Source of the DNA: an uncultured Acetatifactor sp.
Lineage (GTDB): Bacteria; Bacillota; Clostridia; Lachnospirales; Lachnospiraceae
Direction of reading: 5' to 3'
NCBI GenBank assembly: GCA_910578215.1
Contig: CAJTPH010000020.1
Span: forward strand, 8,357-72,356
Length of the DNA: 64,000 nt
The notes under the pieces: model-generated
What the model was told of the DNA's origin: nothing
The model's database searches: none
The model's input: only the letters and a program-made list of their open reading frames with translations
Position numbers and translations under genes: made by a program
Part shown: piece by piece, positions 52,401 to 62,321 of the stretch
Layout: every line of letters starts with the position of its first letter
How positions within the stretch are numbered: the first letter of the stretch is position 1

Positions 52401-53966
52401 ATGAAGGATGGGACAGTGACGGGAAAAGGGCTCAGGGTAGGGGGCATAATACTTTGCTTGGTGACGGCCGTGCTGCTGGTGACAGCCGGAGGCTTGTTTT
52501 ATGTGCGTATATATCAGGTGGAACCCGCCTTCAGCGAGATGACCTATGAATTCGGGACGCCTGTCAGTCAGGATATCCAGGACTACCTTGTTGGTACGGA
52601 TTGGTCTGTGGGGCTGGGCGAGCTTGATTTGTCCCGGGTGGACGAGGACCGCACGGGAACATATCAGGCGGTGGCGCGCCACGGCAGCGGGCAGTTCAGC
52701 TACATAATTAATATTCGGGACACGGCGCCTCCGCAGATTGTCTGGAAGGACAGCCAGGTTTATCTTGCCCTGCAGAGGGAGTGCTCCGTGGAGGACGTTA
52801 TAGAGGGCGTGATCGATGCGGACGCCTCGGCAAAGGCTTACTTTTTCGGGGAGGAGGGACTGAGCGACCACGTTTACTTCGACAGGCTGGGAGAATATGA
52901 GCTGGAGATTCTGGCGCGGGATTCCTCCGGAAACGAATCCTCCGGAAGGGTAACGGTCATTGTGGATATTCCTCCGGTATTGGATGGCATCCGGGATTTT
53001 TATGTGGCATTGGGAAGCGCGCCCGATTATCTGGATCAGGTGACAGCCTGGGACGATATAGACGGCGATCTGACAGACAGTATCCGGGTGGAGGATTCGG
53101 AGGTTTTTCTGGACAGGGCGGGCGAGTATACCCTGACCTATCTTGCCACGGACAGCTACGGGCTGGTGACCGAGGAGGAGGCGAAGGTGCTGGTTGCCAC
53201 AGAGGACGAGCTTCAGGAGCTGATTGGCAGGCGGCAGATCGACTATAGGGAGGATGTTATTCTGGGGGCGCCCAATATCTATGACGCGGGCGTTTCCCGG
53301 GAGGATAACCTGGAGGAAACCCTGGAGTATATGCGCCCGGCTCTGGTGCAGCTGTATCATCCTACCGGCAGAGGCGGCTACAGCTCCGGTTCGGGTTATA
53401 TCATGGAAATCACGGAGGACACCATCTTCATCTGCACAAACAGGCATGTGGTCAGCAAGTATGAGGACTGGGATATCTATTTCTTTGACGGAACCAGCGT
53501 GCCCGGGGAATGCCTGGGAACCAGCGAGGATTATGATGTGGGCGTGGCGACGGTGGCGCTGGAGGATGTGCCCCGGGCGCTGCTGCGGCAGCTTATGACC
53601 GTACATATTGACAGATTATATTGGGAGAGCCTGGACGAGCAGCCCATCGAGCTTGCCCTGGAGAGGATAGACAGGGAAGGCGGGCTGGTTCATACCACGG
53701 AGGGAAATCTGATTAAGATCAGACAGGATTTTGAATGGTACAATCAGCTGGACCACACGGAGGTCACGGTGGAGCTGGTGCATGGGGATTCGGGCTCCGC
53801 GGTTCTGGACGGCTACGGAAATCTCATATGCATGGCGTATGCCTATTCCACTACGCCTACAAGATATTGGTGTGTGCCGCTGGACGGAATATTGACCTGC
53901 TATGAGGAAATCACGGGAAGAATGCCTTATGTATACGGAGCGGAGCTTTTGCCAAGGCTGCCGTGA
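52401..53966 (+). CDS. Membrane-anchored trypsin-like protease with Ig-like repeats
   Basis: The 521-residue protein has a short cytoplasmic head, one membrane anchor (about residues 11-34), two or three Ig-like/HYR-like domains (about 60-275; DTAPPQIVWKDSQVYLAL and WDDIDGDLTDSI) and a trypsin-like domain. The likely triad is His349 (TNRHVV), Asp379 (EDYDVGVA) and Ser464 (HGDSGSAV). No PDZ domain follows, unlike HtrA. ATG 52401 is chosen because GGAAAG lies 8 bp upstream; ATG 52395 is too close. Substrate unknown. Confidence 0.85.
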   Translation: MKDGTVTGKGLRVGGIILCLVTAVLLVTAGGLFYVRIYQVEPAFSEMTYEFGTPVSQDIQDYLVGTDWSVGLGELDLSRVDEDRTGTYQAVARHGSGQFSYIINIRDTAPPQIVWKDSQVYLALQRECSVEDVIEGVIDADASAKAYFFGEEGLSDHVYFDRLGEYELEILARDSSGNESSGRVTVIVDIPPVLDGIRDFYVALGSAPDYLDQVTAWDDIDGDLTDSIRVEDSEVFLDRAGEYTLTYLATDSYGLVTEEEAKVLVATEDELQELIGRRQIDYREDVILGAPNIYDAGVSREDNLEETLEYMRPALVQLYHPTGRGGYSSGSGYIMEITEDTIFICTNRHVVSKYEDWDIYFFDGTSVPGECLGTSEDYDVGVATVALEDVPRALLRQLMTVHIDRLYWESLDEQPIELALERIDREGGLVHTTEGNLIKIRQDFEWYNQLDHTEVTVELVHGDSGSAVLDGYGNLICMAYAYSTTPTRYWCVPLDGILTCYEEITGRMPYVYGAELLPRLP

Positions 53967-54041
53967 CGGGAGGCTTAAAATATGCACAAGAGAACGGCTT
54001 GGCCAAAGACCGGGTCGTTACGCGGAAGAAGGGGGAGTCAT

Positions 54042-54878
54042 ATGTATCAGATCATCGATGGCAAGAGGATTTCTCAGGAAATTAAGGACGAGCTAAAGGA
54101 AAAGGTGGCGGCGATGAAGGCGGAGGGCGTGGAGAGATGCCTGGCCGTCATCCAGGTGGGAAGCGATCCCGCCTCCAGCGTGTATGTAAACAATAAGAAA
54201 AAGGCATGTGAGTACATCGGCATCAAGTCACTTTCCTATGAGCTGCCGGAGGAAACTACAGAGGCGGAGCTGCTGGAGCTGATAGGCAGCCTGAATGCCA
54301 GGGAGGACGTAAACGGAATTCTGGTGCAGCTTCCGGTGCCGGAGCACATCGACGAGGATAAGGTTCTTCTTGCCATTGCGCCGCAGAAGGATGTGGACGG
54401 CTTTCATCCCGTGAACGTGGGGAATTTGAGTATCGGACGTCCGGGCTATGTGTCCTGTACCCCTGCCGGCGTTATCCAGCTTTTAAAGCGTTCCGGCATT
54501 GAGATCGCGGGCAGGGAATGCGTGGTGCTGGGAAGGAGCAATATCGTGGGCAAGCCTATGGCAATGCTGCTTCTCCGGGAGAACGGGACCGTCACGGTAT
54601 GCCATTCCCGCACGAAGGATCTGAAGGAGATCACCAGACGGGCGGACATTCTTGTGGTGGCGGTGGGAAAGCCTAAGCTTGTGGATGCCGATTATGTAAA
54701 GGAAGGCGCTGTGGTCATCGACGTGGGAATCCACAGGAACGAGAATAACAAGCTCTGCGGCGACGTGGATTTTGACAGCGTTGCGCCGCATGTATCCGCA
54801 ATCACACCGGTGCCGGGCGGCGTGGGTCCCATGACCATCGCCATGCTGATGAACAACTGTGTGGAGGGCTGCAGGTGA
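54042..54878 (+). CDS. folD: Bifunctional methylenetetrahydrofolate dehydrogenase/cyclohydrolase
   Basis: FolD interconverts one-carbon folates. The 278-residue protein has YVNNKKKACEYIGI, QLPVPEHIDEDKVLLAI, DVDGFHPVNVGNL, VLGRSNIVGKPMAMLL (NADP-binding) and the C-terminal TPVPGGVGPMTIAMLMNN. ATG 54042 after GGGGGAGTC fits the usual MYQIIDGK-type start; a longer frame to 53982 is not needed. Confidence 0.97.
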   Translation: MYQIIDGKRISQEIKDELKEKVAAMKAEGVERCLAVIQVGSDPASSVYVNNKKKACEYIGIKSLSYELPEETTEAELLELIGSLNAREDVNGILVQLPVPEHIDEDKVLLAIAPQKDVDGFHPVNVGNLSIGRPGYVSCTPAGVIQLLKRSGIEIAGRECVVLGRSNIVGKPMAMLLLRENGTVTVCHSRTKDLKEITRRADILVVAVGKPKLVDADYVKEGAVVIDVGIHRNENNKLCGDVDFDSVAPHVSAITPVPGGVGPMTIAMLMNNCVEGCR

Positions 54879-55000
54879 CGCTTAGGCGCAGGAGGCTGTT
54901 TTTTGAAGCCGGGGCGCGGAAGGTATATGTCTTTACGGGAGAGCTTTGTGAGGTCTACGGCGGCATTGAAGCCGGCCTGGAGAGTGTTTGAAAAGGACAT

Positions 55001-55849
55001 ATGATGAAAGAGAAATTTCAGGAATTTGTTGTCAGAATAGAGGATGATTTTGACCTTGAGAAAATAATATCCTGCGGGCAGTGCTTCAGGGCGGGAGTGT
55101 TGGACGACGGGACCTGCCGGTTTATCACGGGAGATAACATTGTCTATATAAGAAAGCTGGAAGGGGACGATTTTCATGTCCGCTGCGGCGAGGGCGCATG
55201 GGAGCGGGTGTGGACGGATTATTTCGACCTGCGGAGAAGCTACAGGGACATCCGGGAAAGGGCGGATAAGAGCAACGGCTTTATAAGCGCCGCCATGGAG
55301 GCAGGCGCGGGTCTGCGCGTGCTGCGCCAGGAACCGTGGGAGATGCTGGTCACCTTTATCATATCCCAGAGAAAAAATATTCCGGCTATATCCAGGGCGG
55401 TTGAAAGCCTGTCTGAAAAGTTTGGCGGCAGGATCGCCACGCCCTGTGAAACGGTTTGCGTCTTTCCCACGCCTGAACAATTGTGTCAGGCGGCGGAGGA
55501 TGAATTGAATGCCTGCGGATTAGGCTACCGGACGGCTTACGTGAGGGACGTGGCCCGGCGGGTGTCCAAGGGGACGCTGGATTTGGACGCGCTTGCGGCA
55601 TGGGGTGACGAGGCGCTTTTTGAGGAGCTTATGAAGGTCCGCGGAGTGGGAAAAAAGGTTGCGAACTGTGTGGCTCTCTTTGGCTATGGCAGGGCTTCCA
55701 GAGTGCCTGTGGACGTCTGGATCGACCGGGCCATTCAGGAGGATTGCCAGGGACGCGACCCTTTTTTGGATTTCGGCAGCGAGGCAGGAATCATACAGCA
55801 ATATGTGTTTTATTATAAGAGGAACGGGAGCCGGGAGATGCCTGCGTAA
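55001..55849 (+). CDS. 8-oxoguanine DNA glycosylase (OGG1 type)
   Basis: The enzyme removes oxidised guanine from DNA and can cut the strand by beta-elimination. The 282-residue protein has an N-terminal OGG_N-like domain (QCFRAGVLDDGTCRFITG) and a helix-hairpin-helix GPD domain with RGVGKKVANC (catalytic Lys219) and RVPVDVWIDRA (Asp238). ATG 55004 is an alternative start. It does not carry a MutY-type Fe-S cluster. Confidence 0.9.
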   Translation: MMKEKFQEFVVRIEDDFDLEKIISCGQCFRAGVLDDGTCRFITGDNIVYIRKLEGDDFHVRCGEGAWERVWTDYFDLRRSYRDIRERADKSNGFISAAMEAGAGLRVLRQEPWEMLVTFIISQRKNIPAISRAVESLSEKFGGRIATPCETVCVFPTPEQLCQAAEDELNACGLGYRTAYVRDVARRVSKGTLDLDALAAWGDEALFEELMKVRGVGKKVANCVALFGYGRASRVPVDVWIDRAIQEDCQGRDPFLDFGSEAGIIQQYVFYYKRNGSREMPA

Positions 55850-55984
55850 GCTATGGTGCCACGGTTCAGTAATAGCTCTCCCTTTTGGGAATTGAGTTAC
55901 CTTTGAATATGACGGCGCCGGGAAAATACGGTAAGGGGAACGGCTGGCTGCATGAAAGCGCAGCTATTGTACTTGAGAAAAAAC

Positions 55985-56012
55985 TTGCATTTGCCGTACT
56001 TTATGATAAAAT
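55985..56012 (+). promoter_or_regulatory. Promoter of the peptide/nickel-type ABC operon
   Basis: TTGCAT (55985-55990) and TAAAAT (56007-56012) are 16 bp apart. AGGCAC-GAAATAT-GTGCCT follows at 56023-56043 as a small leader hairpin. Confidence 0.6.
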
Positions 56013-56112
56013 AGCTACATACCTAGGCACGAAATATGTGCCTGAAACAATGGTGTGGACAATTGAATAATGAGAGGAAATATTGATTCGCGAAGAGGAG
56101 AAGAACGTTATT

Positions 56113-57690
56113 ATGAAAAAGAAACTTATCAGTTTGCTTTTAACGGCACTTCTGTCAATGGCTGTACTGGGCGGATGCGGTCCGGATGGCACAGGAGAGT
56201 CTTCGGGGAATAATTCCTCAAATGGTGTATCAGGTTTGGAGCCGGTCTATGGCGGCTCTGTCGTTGTAGGAATACAACAGGATATTGATAGTCTTGACCC
56301 ACATAAAGCGACGTCGGCAGGAACTAAAGAGATATTATTCAACATTTTTGAGGGCTTGGTTAAGCCCGATGAAAAAGGTAATTTGATTCATGCAGTTGCC
56401 AGTGATTACGAAATCTCCACGGATGGTCTGGTTTATACCTTCACCCTCAGGGACAACGTAAAGTTTCACAATGGCAATCCTGTGACTGCCGAGGATGTGA
56501 AGTACTCCCTTGAGAGGGTTTCGGGGCTTTTGGACGGCACTGCGCTTATTTCCACCCTGAGTTCCGCAAAGGGCGGCATTCAGAAGGTGGACATATTGAA
56601 CGAAAAGACGGTTCAGGTAACGGTGGGCAGCGCCAACACAGAGCTGATTTACAGCTTTGTTGCAGCTATCATTCCCAAGGGCAGCGGGGAGGAAGCGGCG
56701 GCAGCGCCTGTCGGTACAGGACCGTTTTCTTATGTTTCCTATAAGCCCCAGGAGGGCATCGTGGTGGCAAAGAATCCGGAGTACTGGCAGGCGGGTCTGC
56801 CCTATCTGGACGAGGTAAACTTCAAGATCGTGGGCAGCTCGGAGACGGCGCTCATGGAGCTTCAGGGCGGGACCATCGATATTTACGCTTATCTGACCGA
56901 TTCACAGGCCCAGGTGCTCAGGGAGGGCGGGAATTTTTCCGTGGAGTCCTCTCCCTCCAATGTGGTGCAGGCATTGTTCTTGAATAATGCGGTTAAGCCC
57001 CTGGATAATGTCAAGGTTCGTCAGGCAATCTGTTATGCCCTGGACAAGGACGAAATCGATGGCTTTGTGGGCGGCGAAACAGGGGCGTCTATCAGCTCGG
57101 CAATGCTTCCCACGCTGACGGATTTTTATGTGGATCTGAACGATACCTACGGTGACAAGGCAAACCAGGAGAAGGCAAAGCAGCTTTTGAAGGAGGCGGG
57201 CTACCCTGACGGCTTCGACCTGCCTATCACCATACCGTCCAATTATGAGTTCCATATGCAGACCGGACAGGTGGTGGTTGAGCAGCTCAAGGCGGTAGGT
57301 ATTAACGCTACGATTCAGGCGGTGGATTGGAATACATGGTATAATGACGCTTATGTGGGGCGGAAGTACACTGCGACGATTAGCGGCATTACCTGTGATC
57401 TGACTCCGGGCTACCTGCTGAACAGATTCCAGACGACTTCAAACAAGAATTTCATTAACTATGCCAACACCCAGTATGACGAGCTGTATTTAAAGGCACA
57501 GGCGGAGCTGGATCTGGCGAAGAAAGCGGATTATTACAAGCAGCTGCAGACCATTCTGTGCGATGATGCCGGAACGGCATTTATCCAGGTTCCTGCAAAC
57601 ACCACGGCCATCAGTAAGGAGCTTTCGGGCTACAAATTCTATCCCGTCTATGTGCAGGATATGAGCACGGTGTTCTATGTGAAGAAGTAA
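56113..57690 (+). CDS. ABC transporter substrate-binding lipoprotein, peptide/nickel family
   Basis: The 525-residue protein has a lipobox (AVLGGCG) after a signal peptide and an SBP type 5 fold: GIQQDIDSLDPHKATSAGTK, LRDNVKFHNGNPVTAEDVKY, GTGPFSYVSYKPQEGIVVAK, and FLNNAVKPLDNVKVRQAICY. It delivers peptides or a metal chelate to the permeases encoded downstream; which cannot be told. ATG 56113 has AGAGGAGAAG upstream. Confidence 0.93.
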   Translation: MKKKLISLLLTALLSMAVLGGCGPDGTGESSGNNSSNGVSGLEPVYGGSVVVGIQQDIDSLDPHKATSAGTKEILFNIFEGLVKPDEKGNLIHAVASDYEISTDGLVYTFTLRDNVKFHNGNPVTAEDVKYSLERVSGLLDGTALISTLSSAKGGIQKVDILNEKTVQVTVGSANTELIYSFVAAIIPKGSGEEAAAAPVGTGPFSYVSYKPQEGIVVAKNPEYWQAGLPYLDEVNFKIVGSSETALMELQGGTIDIYAYLTDSQAQVLREGGNFSVESSPSNVVQALFLNNAVKPLDNVKVRQAICYALDKDEIDGFVGGETGASISSAMLPTLTDFYVDLNDTYGDKANQEKAKQLLKEAGYPDGFDLPITIPSNYEFHMQTGQVVVEQLKAVGINATIQAVDWNTWYNDAYVGRKYTATISGITCDLTPGYLLNRFQTTSNKNFINYANTQYDELYLKAQAELDLAKKADYYKQLQTILCDDAGTAFIQVPANTTAISKELSGYKFYPVYVQDMSTVFYVKK

Positions 57691-57811
57691 GCTCACTGTG
57701 GCTTATCCCATATGCCTTTGACAGGCGAAAAGCAGGGGATAAAAAAGCGGCTTTAGGGCAAATTTAAGATTAATTTAAAGAAAACATAAGGATAAGAAGG
57801 GAGGCGGTCAC

Positions 57812-58771
57812 GTGAAATATTTAGGTAAAAAGGTACTCACTCTCATTATGACATTGTTTCTTGTTTCCGTGGCTGCCTTTCTTGCCTTTCAGATCATTCC
57901 CGGGGATGTGGTGGCGTCCATTCTGGGAATGGAAGCGACTCCCGAGAGGGAGGAGCAGCTCAGGGAGGAGCTGGGTTTAAACGATCCTCCTGTGGAGCGG
58001 TATTTTAACTGGATGACAGGAGTGCTGCGGGGGGACCTTGGGGTCAGCTACCGCTATTCAAAAAATATGAGCGAGATGATGCCGGTGGCGGAGCTGATCG
58101 GAGACAAGCTTCCTGTGACGCTGATGCTGGCGTTATTTTCGCTGATACTTATCGTACTGATATCTATTCCCCTGGGTGTATGGTGGGCGAGGAGCGGCAG
58201 CCGCGTGCTGGATGCGGTGCTGGGCGTTGCCACACAGACGGCGATGGCAATTCCGTCCTTTTTCCTGGGGATTCTTGTGACTTATCTGTTTGGTATTGTA
58301 CTCAGGCTTTTTTCTCCCGGGGGCTATGTGAGCTATCGGGATAACTTTGCGGGTTTTTTGGGCTATTTACTCTTTCCTGCGCTGTCCATTGCCATTCCCA
58401 AGATTGCAATGACGGCGAGATTCCTCAGAAATTCCATGCTGACGGAGTTTGGCTCCGACTATGTGCGCACGGCGTACAGCAAGGGCTGCAGCAAGAAGCG
58501 CGTCATGTACAGGCATGTTCTTAAGAACTCCATGATGCCGGTAATCACCTTCCTGGGCATGATCATTGCGGAGATCGTTGCGGGCAGCATTGTCGTGGAG
58601 CAGGTCTTCGGGCTGCCGGGCATCGGCAGGCTGCTCATCAGCTCCATCAATAACCGGGACCTTCCGGTGGTTGAAATTTTGATTATGTATATTACCTTCG
58701 TGGTTATTTTTGTATATTTTCTGGTTGATATCCTGTATCGTGTCATCGACCCGAGAATCAGCGGGAAATAG
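57812..58771 (+). CDS. ABC transporter permease, DppB-type
   Basis: The 319-residue membrane protein has an N-terminal helix, the ELGLNDPPVERYFNWMTGVL region and the BPD_transp_1 domain with five more helices. The EAA loop reads RTAYSKGCSKKRVMYRHVLK. It pairs with the following DppC-type permease. GTG 57812 is preceded by GGGAGG. Confidence 0.94.
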   Translation: MKYLGKKVLTLIMTLFLVSVAAFLAFQIIPGDVVASILGMEATPEREEQLREELGLNDPPVERYFNWMTGVLRGDLGVSYRYSKNMSEMMPVAELIGDKLPVTLMLALFSLILIVLISIPLGVWWARSGSRVLDAVLGVATQTAMAIPSFFLGILVTYLFGIVLRLFSPGGYVSYRDNFAGFLGYLLFPALSIAIPKIAMTARFLRNSMLTEFGSDYVRTAYSKGCSKKRVMYRHVLKNSMMPVITFLGMIIAEIVAGSIVVEQVFGLPGIGRLLISSINNRDLPVVEILIMYITFVVIFVYFLVDILYRVIDPRISGK

Positions 58772-58855
58772 AAGCGTGCAAAGGAAACATGCAAAGGAAA
58801 CGGGGCTGTCGGGAAGCAGGAGGGCGGCATCACAGTGAAACGGAAGGACGGCGTA

Positions 58856-59668
58856 ATGAAGCTGAAGCACAACTTCAAATGGAATAAATATCTGGCAGCC
58901 GGTCTGGTGATGACGGGCATTGCGGTGCTGCTTGGCATTTTGGGTTTCTTCTGGACTCCCTACAGCACTACGGCGATGAATGCGGCGGAGAAGTTTTCGC
59001 CTCCGTCTCTCAGGCATATTTTCGGCACGGATAATTTCGGCAGGGATATTTTTTCCAGGGTCATGCAGGGGCTGGGCACGAGTATCGTTATCAGCAGCCT
59101 TGTGGTGCTCATTTCCGGTGCGGCGGGCATTGTCATCGGGGCTCTCACCGGATATATCGGCGGTATTTTGGATGAGGTTGTCATGCGTATCACCGATGCC
59201 GTGAACGGTTTCCCCAGTATTCTCCTAACCCTGGTAATCATAAGCATTCTTGGAAACGGCAAGCAGAATGTTATTATTTCCATGGGTATTGTCTTCATAC
59301 CAAGCTATGTGAGAATTGTGCGCAGCGAATATTTGCGGCTGAGGGATGCCGATTATATCAGACGGGCAAGGCTTATGGGCGTAAGCAGGTTCCGGATTTT
59401 GTTTGTGCATATTCTGCCGAACATTTTTTCCGTGTTCTGGGTCTCTGTCATGATAGGCTTTAACAACGCCATTCTTGCCGAGTCGGGGATGAGCTATCTT
59501 GGCATCGGTGTACAGCCCCCCGATGCCAGCCTTGGAAAAATGCTCTCAGACGCCCAGGGGTATCTGCAGAGAGCGCCCTGGTACGCCCTTGCGCCGGGGC
59601 TGACGATCGTATGGCTGGTGCTGGGTTTTTCGCTGTTTAGTGAGGGAATACGGCGAAAAGAGGAATAA
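58856..59668 (+). CDS. ABC transporter permease, DppC-type
   Basis: The 270-residue protein has the DppC/OppC layout: an N-terminal helix, FGTDNFGRDIFSRVMQGLGT, and an EAA loop YIRRARLMGVSRFRILFVHI. I chose ATG 58856 (GGAAGGA upstream); GTG 58835 with AGGAGGG upstream is equally possible and would add seven residues. It ends shortly before the fused ATPase gene. Confidence 0.93.
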   Translation: MKLKHNFKWNKYLAAGLVMTGIAVLLGILGFFWTPYSTTAMNAAEKFSPPSLRHIFGTDNFGRDIFSRVMQGLGTSIVISSLVVLISGAAGIVIGALTGYIGGILDEVVMRITDAVNGFPSILLTLVIISILGNGKQNVIISMGIVFIPSYVRIVRSEYLRLRDADYIRRARLMGVSRFRILFVHILPNIFSVFWVSVMIGFNNAILAESGMSYLGIGVQPPDASLGKMLSDAQGYLQRAPWYALAPGLTIVWLVLGFSLFSEGIRRKEE

Positions 59669-59708
59669 GCTTCCTGGTAGAAAAGCGCAACTGAAAATAG
59701 GTGGCAGG

Positions 59709-61358
59709 ATGATAAAAATAGAGAATCTGTCCGTTGCCTTCGACGGCACGGAGGTGGTGAAAAATGTAAGCCTGGACCTTAGGGACGGGGAAATATTGGG
59801 CGTGGTGGGCGAATCCGGCTCGGGTAAGTCCGTGACGGCGCTGACCCTGATGGGGCTTGTGGCGGAGACGGCACGGCTCACCTCGGGGCGTATTCTCTAT
59901 GACGATGTGGTGCTGCAGGAGGCTGGGAAGCCGCGGGACAGGGTATTGTACAGGGAATACCAGGGCGCGAAAATGTCCATGGTGTTTCAGGAGCCTATGA
60001 CCTCCCTGAATCCTACCCAGAGAGTGGGCAGGCAGGTGGAGGAGATGCTGAGGCTCCACACCGGGCTTACATCCGGGGAAATCAGGGAGAAGGTGCTGGA
60101 AACCTTTGCTTCGGTGGGTCTGCGCAACGGGGAGAAGGTGTATGCAAGCTATCCCCATCAGCTCTCGGGGGGGATGCGGCAGAGGGTAATGATCGCAATG
60201 GCGGTCATTCTGCACCCCAGGCTGATTGTGGCGGACGAACCTACCACGGCGCTGGATGTGACCATCCAGAATCAGATCATAGAGCTGCTTCAGAAGATTA
60301 ACAGAGAACAAAACAACGCCATACTTTTTATAACCCATGACCTGAATCTGGCAAGGCGGATCTGCCACCGGATAGCGGTGATGAAGGACGGCTGCGTAGT
60401 TGAATCAGGCAGCACGAAAGAGGTGTTCGGGCGTCCAAGGGAGGAGTATACCAGAAGGCTGATAGAAGCGGTGCCTTCCCGTATGAAGCGCAGGACTGCC
60501 GCAGCGGTTCGGGAGAGAGCAGCGGCAGAGAATTCAGCCGAAGGGCTTGCCCGGGGGAAGGCAGCCGGGGAGCAAAGCGCCGTCAGGCGGACGGAAAAGG
60601 CTGTGGCTCCCATTGTGAGGGTGAAAGACCTGTCCGTGTTTTACAAGGAGGGCAATAACAGCCTCTTTTCCCGCAATAGCAGGCGCTGTGTGGTGGAGGA
60701 GGCAAGTTTTGAGATATATCCCGGCGAAAGCCTGGGGCTTGTGGGTGAGAGCGGATGCGGCAAAACATCCCTTTCCAGGGCGCTTTTGGGTATAAACTGC
60801 GAGGTGAAGGGTGAGATCGTACAGAAGACGGTACGCCCACAGATGATTTTTCAGGACCCATACAGCAGCCTGAATCCCGCGAAGACCATTGGCTGGCTTC
60901 TGCAGGAGCCGCTGCGTGCCGCAGGCGCATTGGATAAGTCCCTTGCAATGACAAAGGAGGATATGGAAGCGGCGGCGTATGATATGCTTCACAGGGTGGG
61001 TATGGAGGATAAATATTTTCACAGAAAGCCCGCGCAGCTTTCCGGCGGGCAGAGACAGCGCATCAGTATAGGGCAGGCGCTGATTACCGGTCCGGGCTTT
61101 ATTGTTGCGGATGAGCCGGTTTCGGCGCTGGATGTGACAATTCAGGCGCAGATCATGGAGCTGATGCAGAGGCTGCAGCAGGAGATGAACCTGTCCTATC
61201 TCTTTATATCCCATGACATCAATGTGGTTTATCACATGTGTGACCGCATCATGGTGATGAAGGAGGGCAGGATCGTTGAAATAGGCGAAACAGAGGAGCT
61301 TTACAACCACCCCAGGGAAGAATACACAAAGCTTCTGCTCTGCGGTTCCGCGGGTTAA
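59709..61358 (+). CDS. Fused double ABC ATPase (DppD-DppF type)
   Basis: The 549-residue protein joins two ABC ATPase domains that drive the upstream permeases. Domain 1 has GESGSGKSVTAL, LSGGMRQRVMIAMAV and VADEPTTALD; domain 2 has GESGCGKTSLSRALLG, LSGGQRQRISIGQAL and VADEPVSALD. A basic linker of about 55 residues joins them. In most peptide/nickel systems these are two genes, so this is a fusion. ATG 59709 follows AGGTGGCAGG. Confidence 0.93.
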   Translation: MIKIENLSVAFDGTEVVKNVSLDLRDGEILGVVGESGSGKSVTALTLMGLVAETARLTSGRILYDDVVLQEAGKPRDRVLYREYQGAKMSMVFQEPMTSLNPTQRVGRQVEEMLRLHTGLTSGEIREKVLETFASVGLRNGEKVYASYPHQLSGGMRQRVMIAMAVILHPRLIVADEPTTALDVTIQNQIIELLQKINREQNNAILFITHDLNLARRICHRIAVMKDGCVVESGSTKEVFGRPREEYTRRLIEAVPSRMKRRTAAAVRERAAAENSAEGLARGKAAGEQSAVRRTEKAVAPIVRVKDLSVFYKEGNNSLFSRNSRRCVVEEASFEIYPGESLGLVGESGCGKTSLSRALLGINCEVKGEIVQKTVRPQMIFQDPYSSLNPAKTIGWLLQEPLRAAGALDKSLAMTKEDMEAAAYDMLHRVGMEDKYFHRKPAQLSGGQRQRISIGQALITGPGFIVADEPVSALDVTIQAQIMELMQRLQQEMNLSYLFISHDINVVYHMCDRIMVMKEGRIVEIGETEELYNHPREEYTKLLLCGSAG

Positions 61359-61414
61359 GCTTGGGCTGTAAGCTCCGTAGCTGTCTTGTCAGAAAATGCT
61401 TTTGTCCGTGTATT

Positions 61415-62317
61415 TCAGTTAAAGAGGGATACGGTGATATCTTTAAACAGAGGCTGTTGTTCTGCCGTTTCTTTTTCCTGGGAAAGGCTTGCCGCCTCTG
61501 GTTTAGCCGGGAAGATCCTTTCGGCGGCCTTGCCGCCGGATGGAGAGGGAAGGGAAGCTGTGGATGCCTTCTGCAGCTTGGCTTCCTGCTTGTCAAGCTC
61601 CGCCTGCTTTTTTGTGACATCTGCTCCGCGGGCTTCATCCAGCTTGATCTCGCTTTTCAGGATCGCTATGCCGCCCTCTATTCTGGCGATGACGGTTTCT
61701 TGTTTTTTCGCCTGTTCCCTGGAGGAGTCCGATGCGATAACCGCCTTCCACTTCTTTTGGGGAATTTCAAAATCCTGTAACCGTGACTCCTTATTCTGCT
61801 CCGTCTTATCCTGCAAAGCCGCGTTCTGTGAAGCCTTATCCGGCGCAGTCTTGCCTTCCGCATTTTTTATAGAGGAGCCGGTTTTGCCGGTGTTGTCATT
61901 TTTGACATCCGAGTGTCCGGCGTTCACATTGTTTGCGTTGTTTATACCCTTCTTTTTTTCGGCGGCGGCCTTCAGGGCGTCGTTTTCTGCTTTTATGATT
62001 TTTTTGCCCTTGCTCCCGGCGCCGGAAACGTCGCCCCGGATTTCGTCTGCCAGGGCTTCCTGCTGCTGTTCTCTGCGGGTTTCCGCCCGGCGCTGCTTCA
62101 ATTCTCTGTTAAGACCGCTTATTTTCTGCTGCAGCTCCTGACGTTTTTTTACCTTTTCCGCAGCCGGCAGGTCTTCCTTGGAAGACAATGCCTGCCTCTG
62201 TCGCTGGGCTTCGGAAATTTCCTTTCGGATATTTTTGCTGACGGAATCTGCCTGCCGGACCTTGTCCGTCGGGCGGTTTGACAAGCCTTCTATTCCCCTC
62301 ATTCTGCCAATTTCCAT
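61415..62317 (-). CDS. Coiled-coil protein of unknown function
   Basis: The 300-residue protein is rich in Lys, Glu, Gln and Ala and has no membrane segment. Residues 20-75 form an N-terminal helix region (SKNIRKEISEAQRQRQALSS, KVKKRQELQQKISGLNRELK) that resembles a recurrent Lachnospiraceae coiled-coil family and, more loosely, FlxA-like proteins. The rest is low complexity. ATG at 62317 (minus strand) is chosen because GGGAGG lies upstream; a frame to 62329 lacks a site. Function unknown. Confidence 0.7.
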   Translation of the reverse strand: MEIGRMRGIEGLSNRPTDKVRQADSVSKNIRKEISEAQRQRQALSSKEDLPAAEKVKKRQELQQKISGLNRELKQRRAETRREQQQEALADEIRGDVSGAGSKGKKIIKAENDALKAAAEKKKGINNANNVNAGHSDVKNDNTGKTGSSIKNAEGKTAPDKASQNAALQDKTEQNKESRLQDFEIPQKKWKAVIASDSSREQAKKQETVIARIEGGIAILKSEIKLDEARGADVTKKQAELDKQEAKLQKASTASLPSPSGGKAAERIFPAKPEAASLSQEKETAEQQPLFKDITVSLFN

Positions 62318-62321
62318 ATTT

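Noticed and set aside
52251..53606. Long minus-strand open frame of 451 codons
   Set aside because: It lies entirely opposite the protease gene, has no ribosome site, and its His/Gln/Arg-rich translation is typical of an antisense shadow of GC-rich coding DNA.
55885..56070. Open frame of 61 codons before the peptide ABC operon
   Set aside because: It has no ribosome site, no known motif, and contains the likely operon promoter and leader hairpin.
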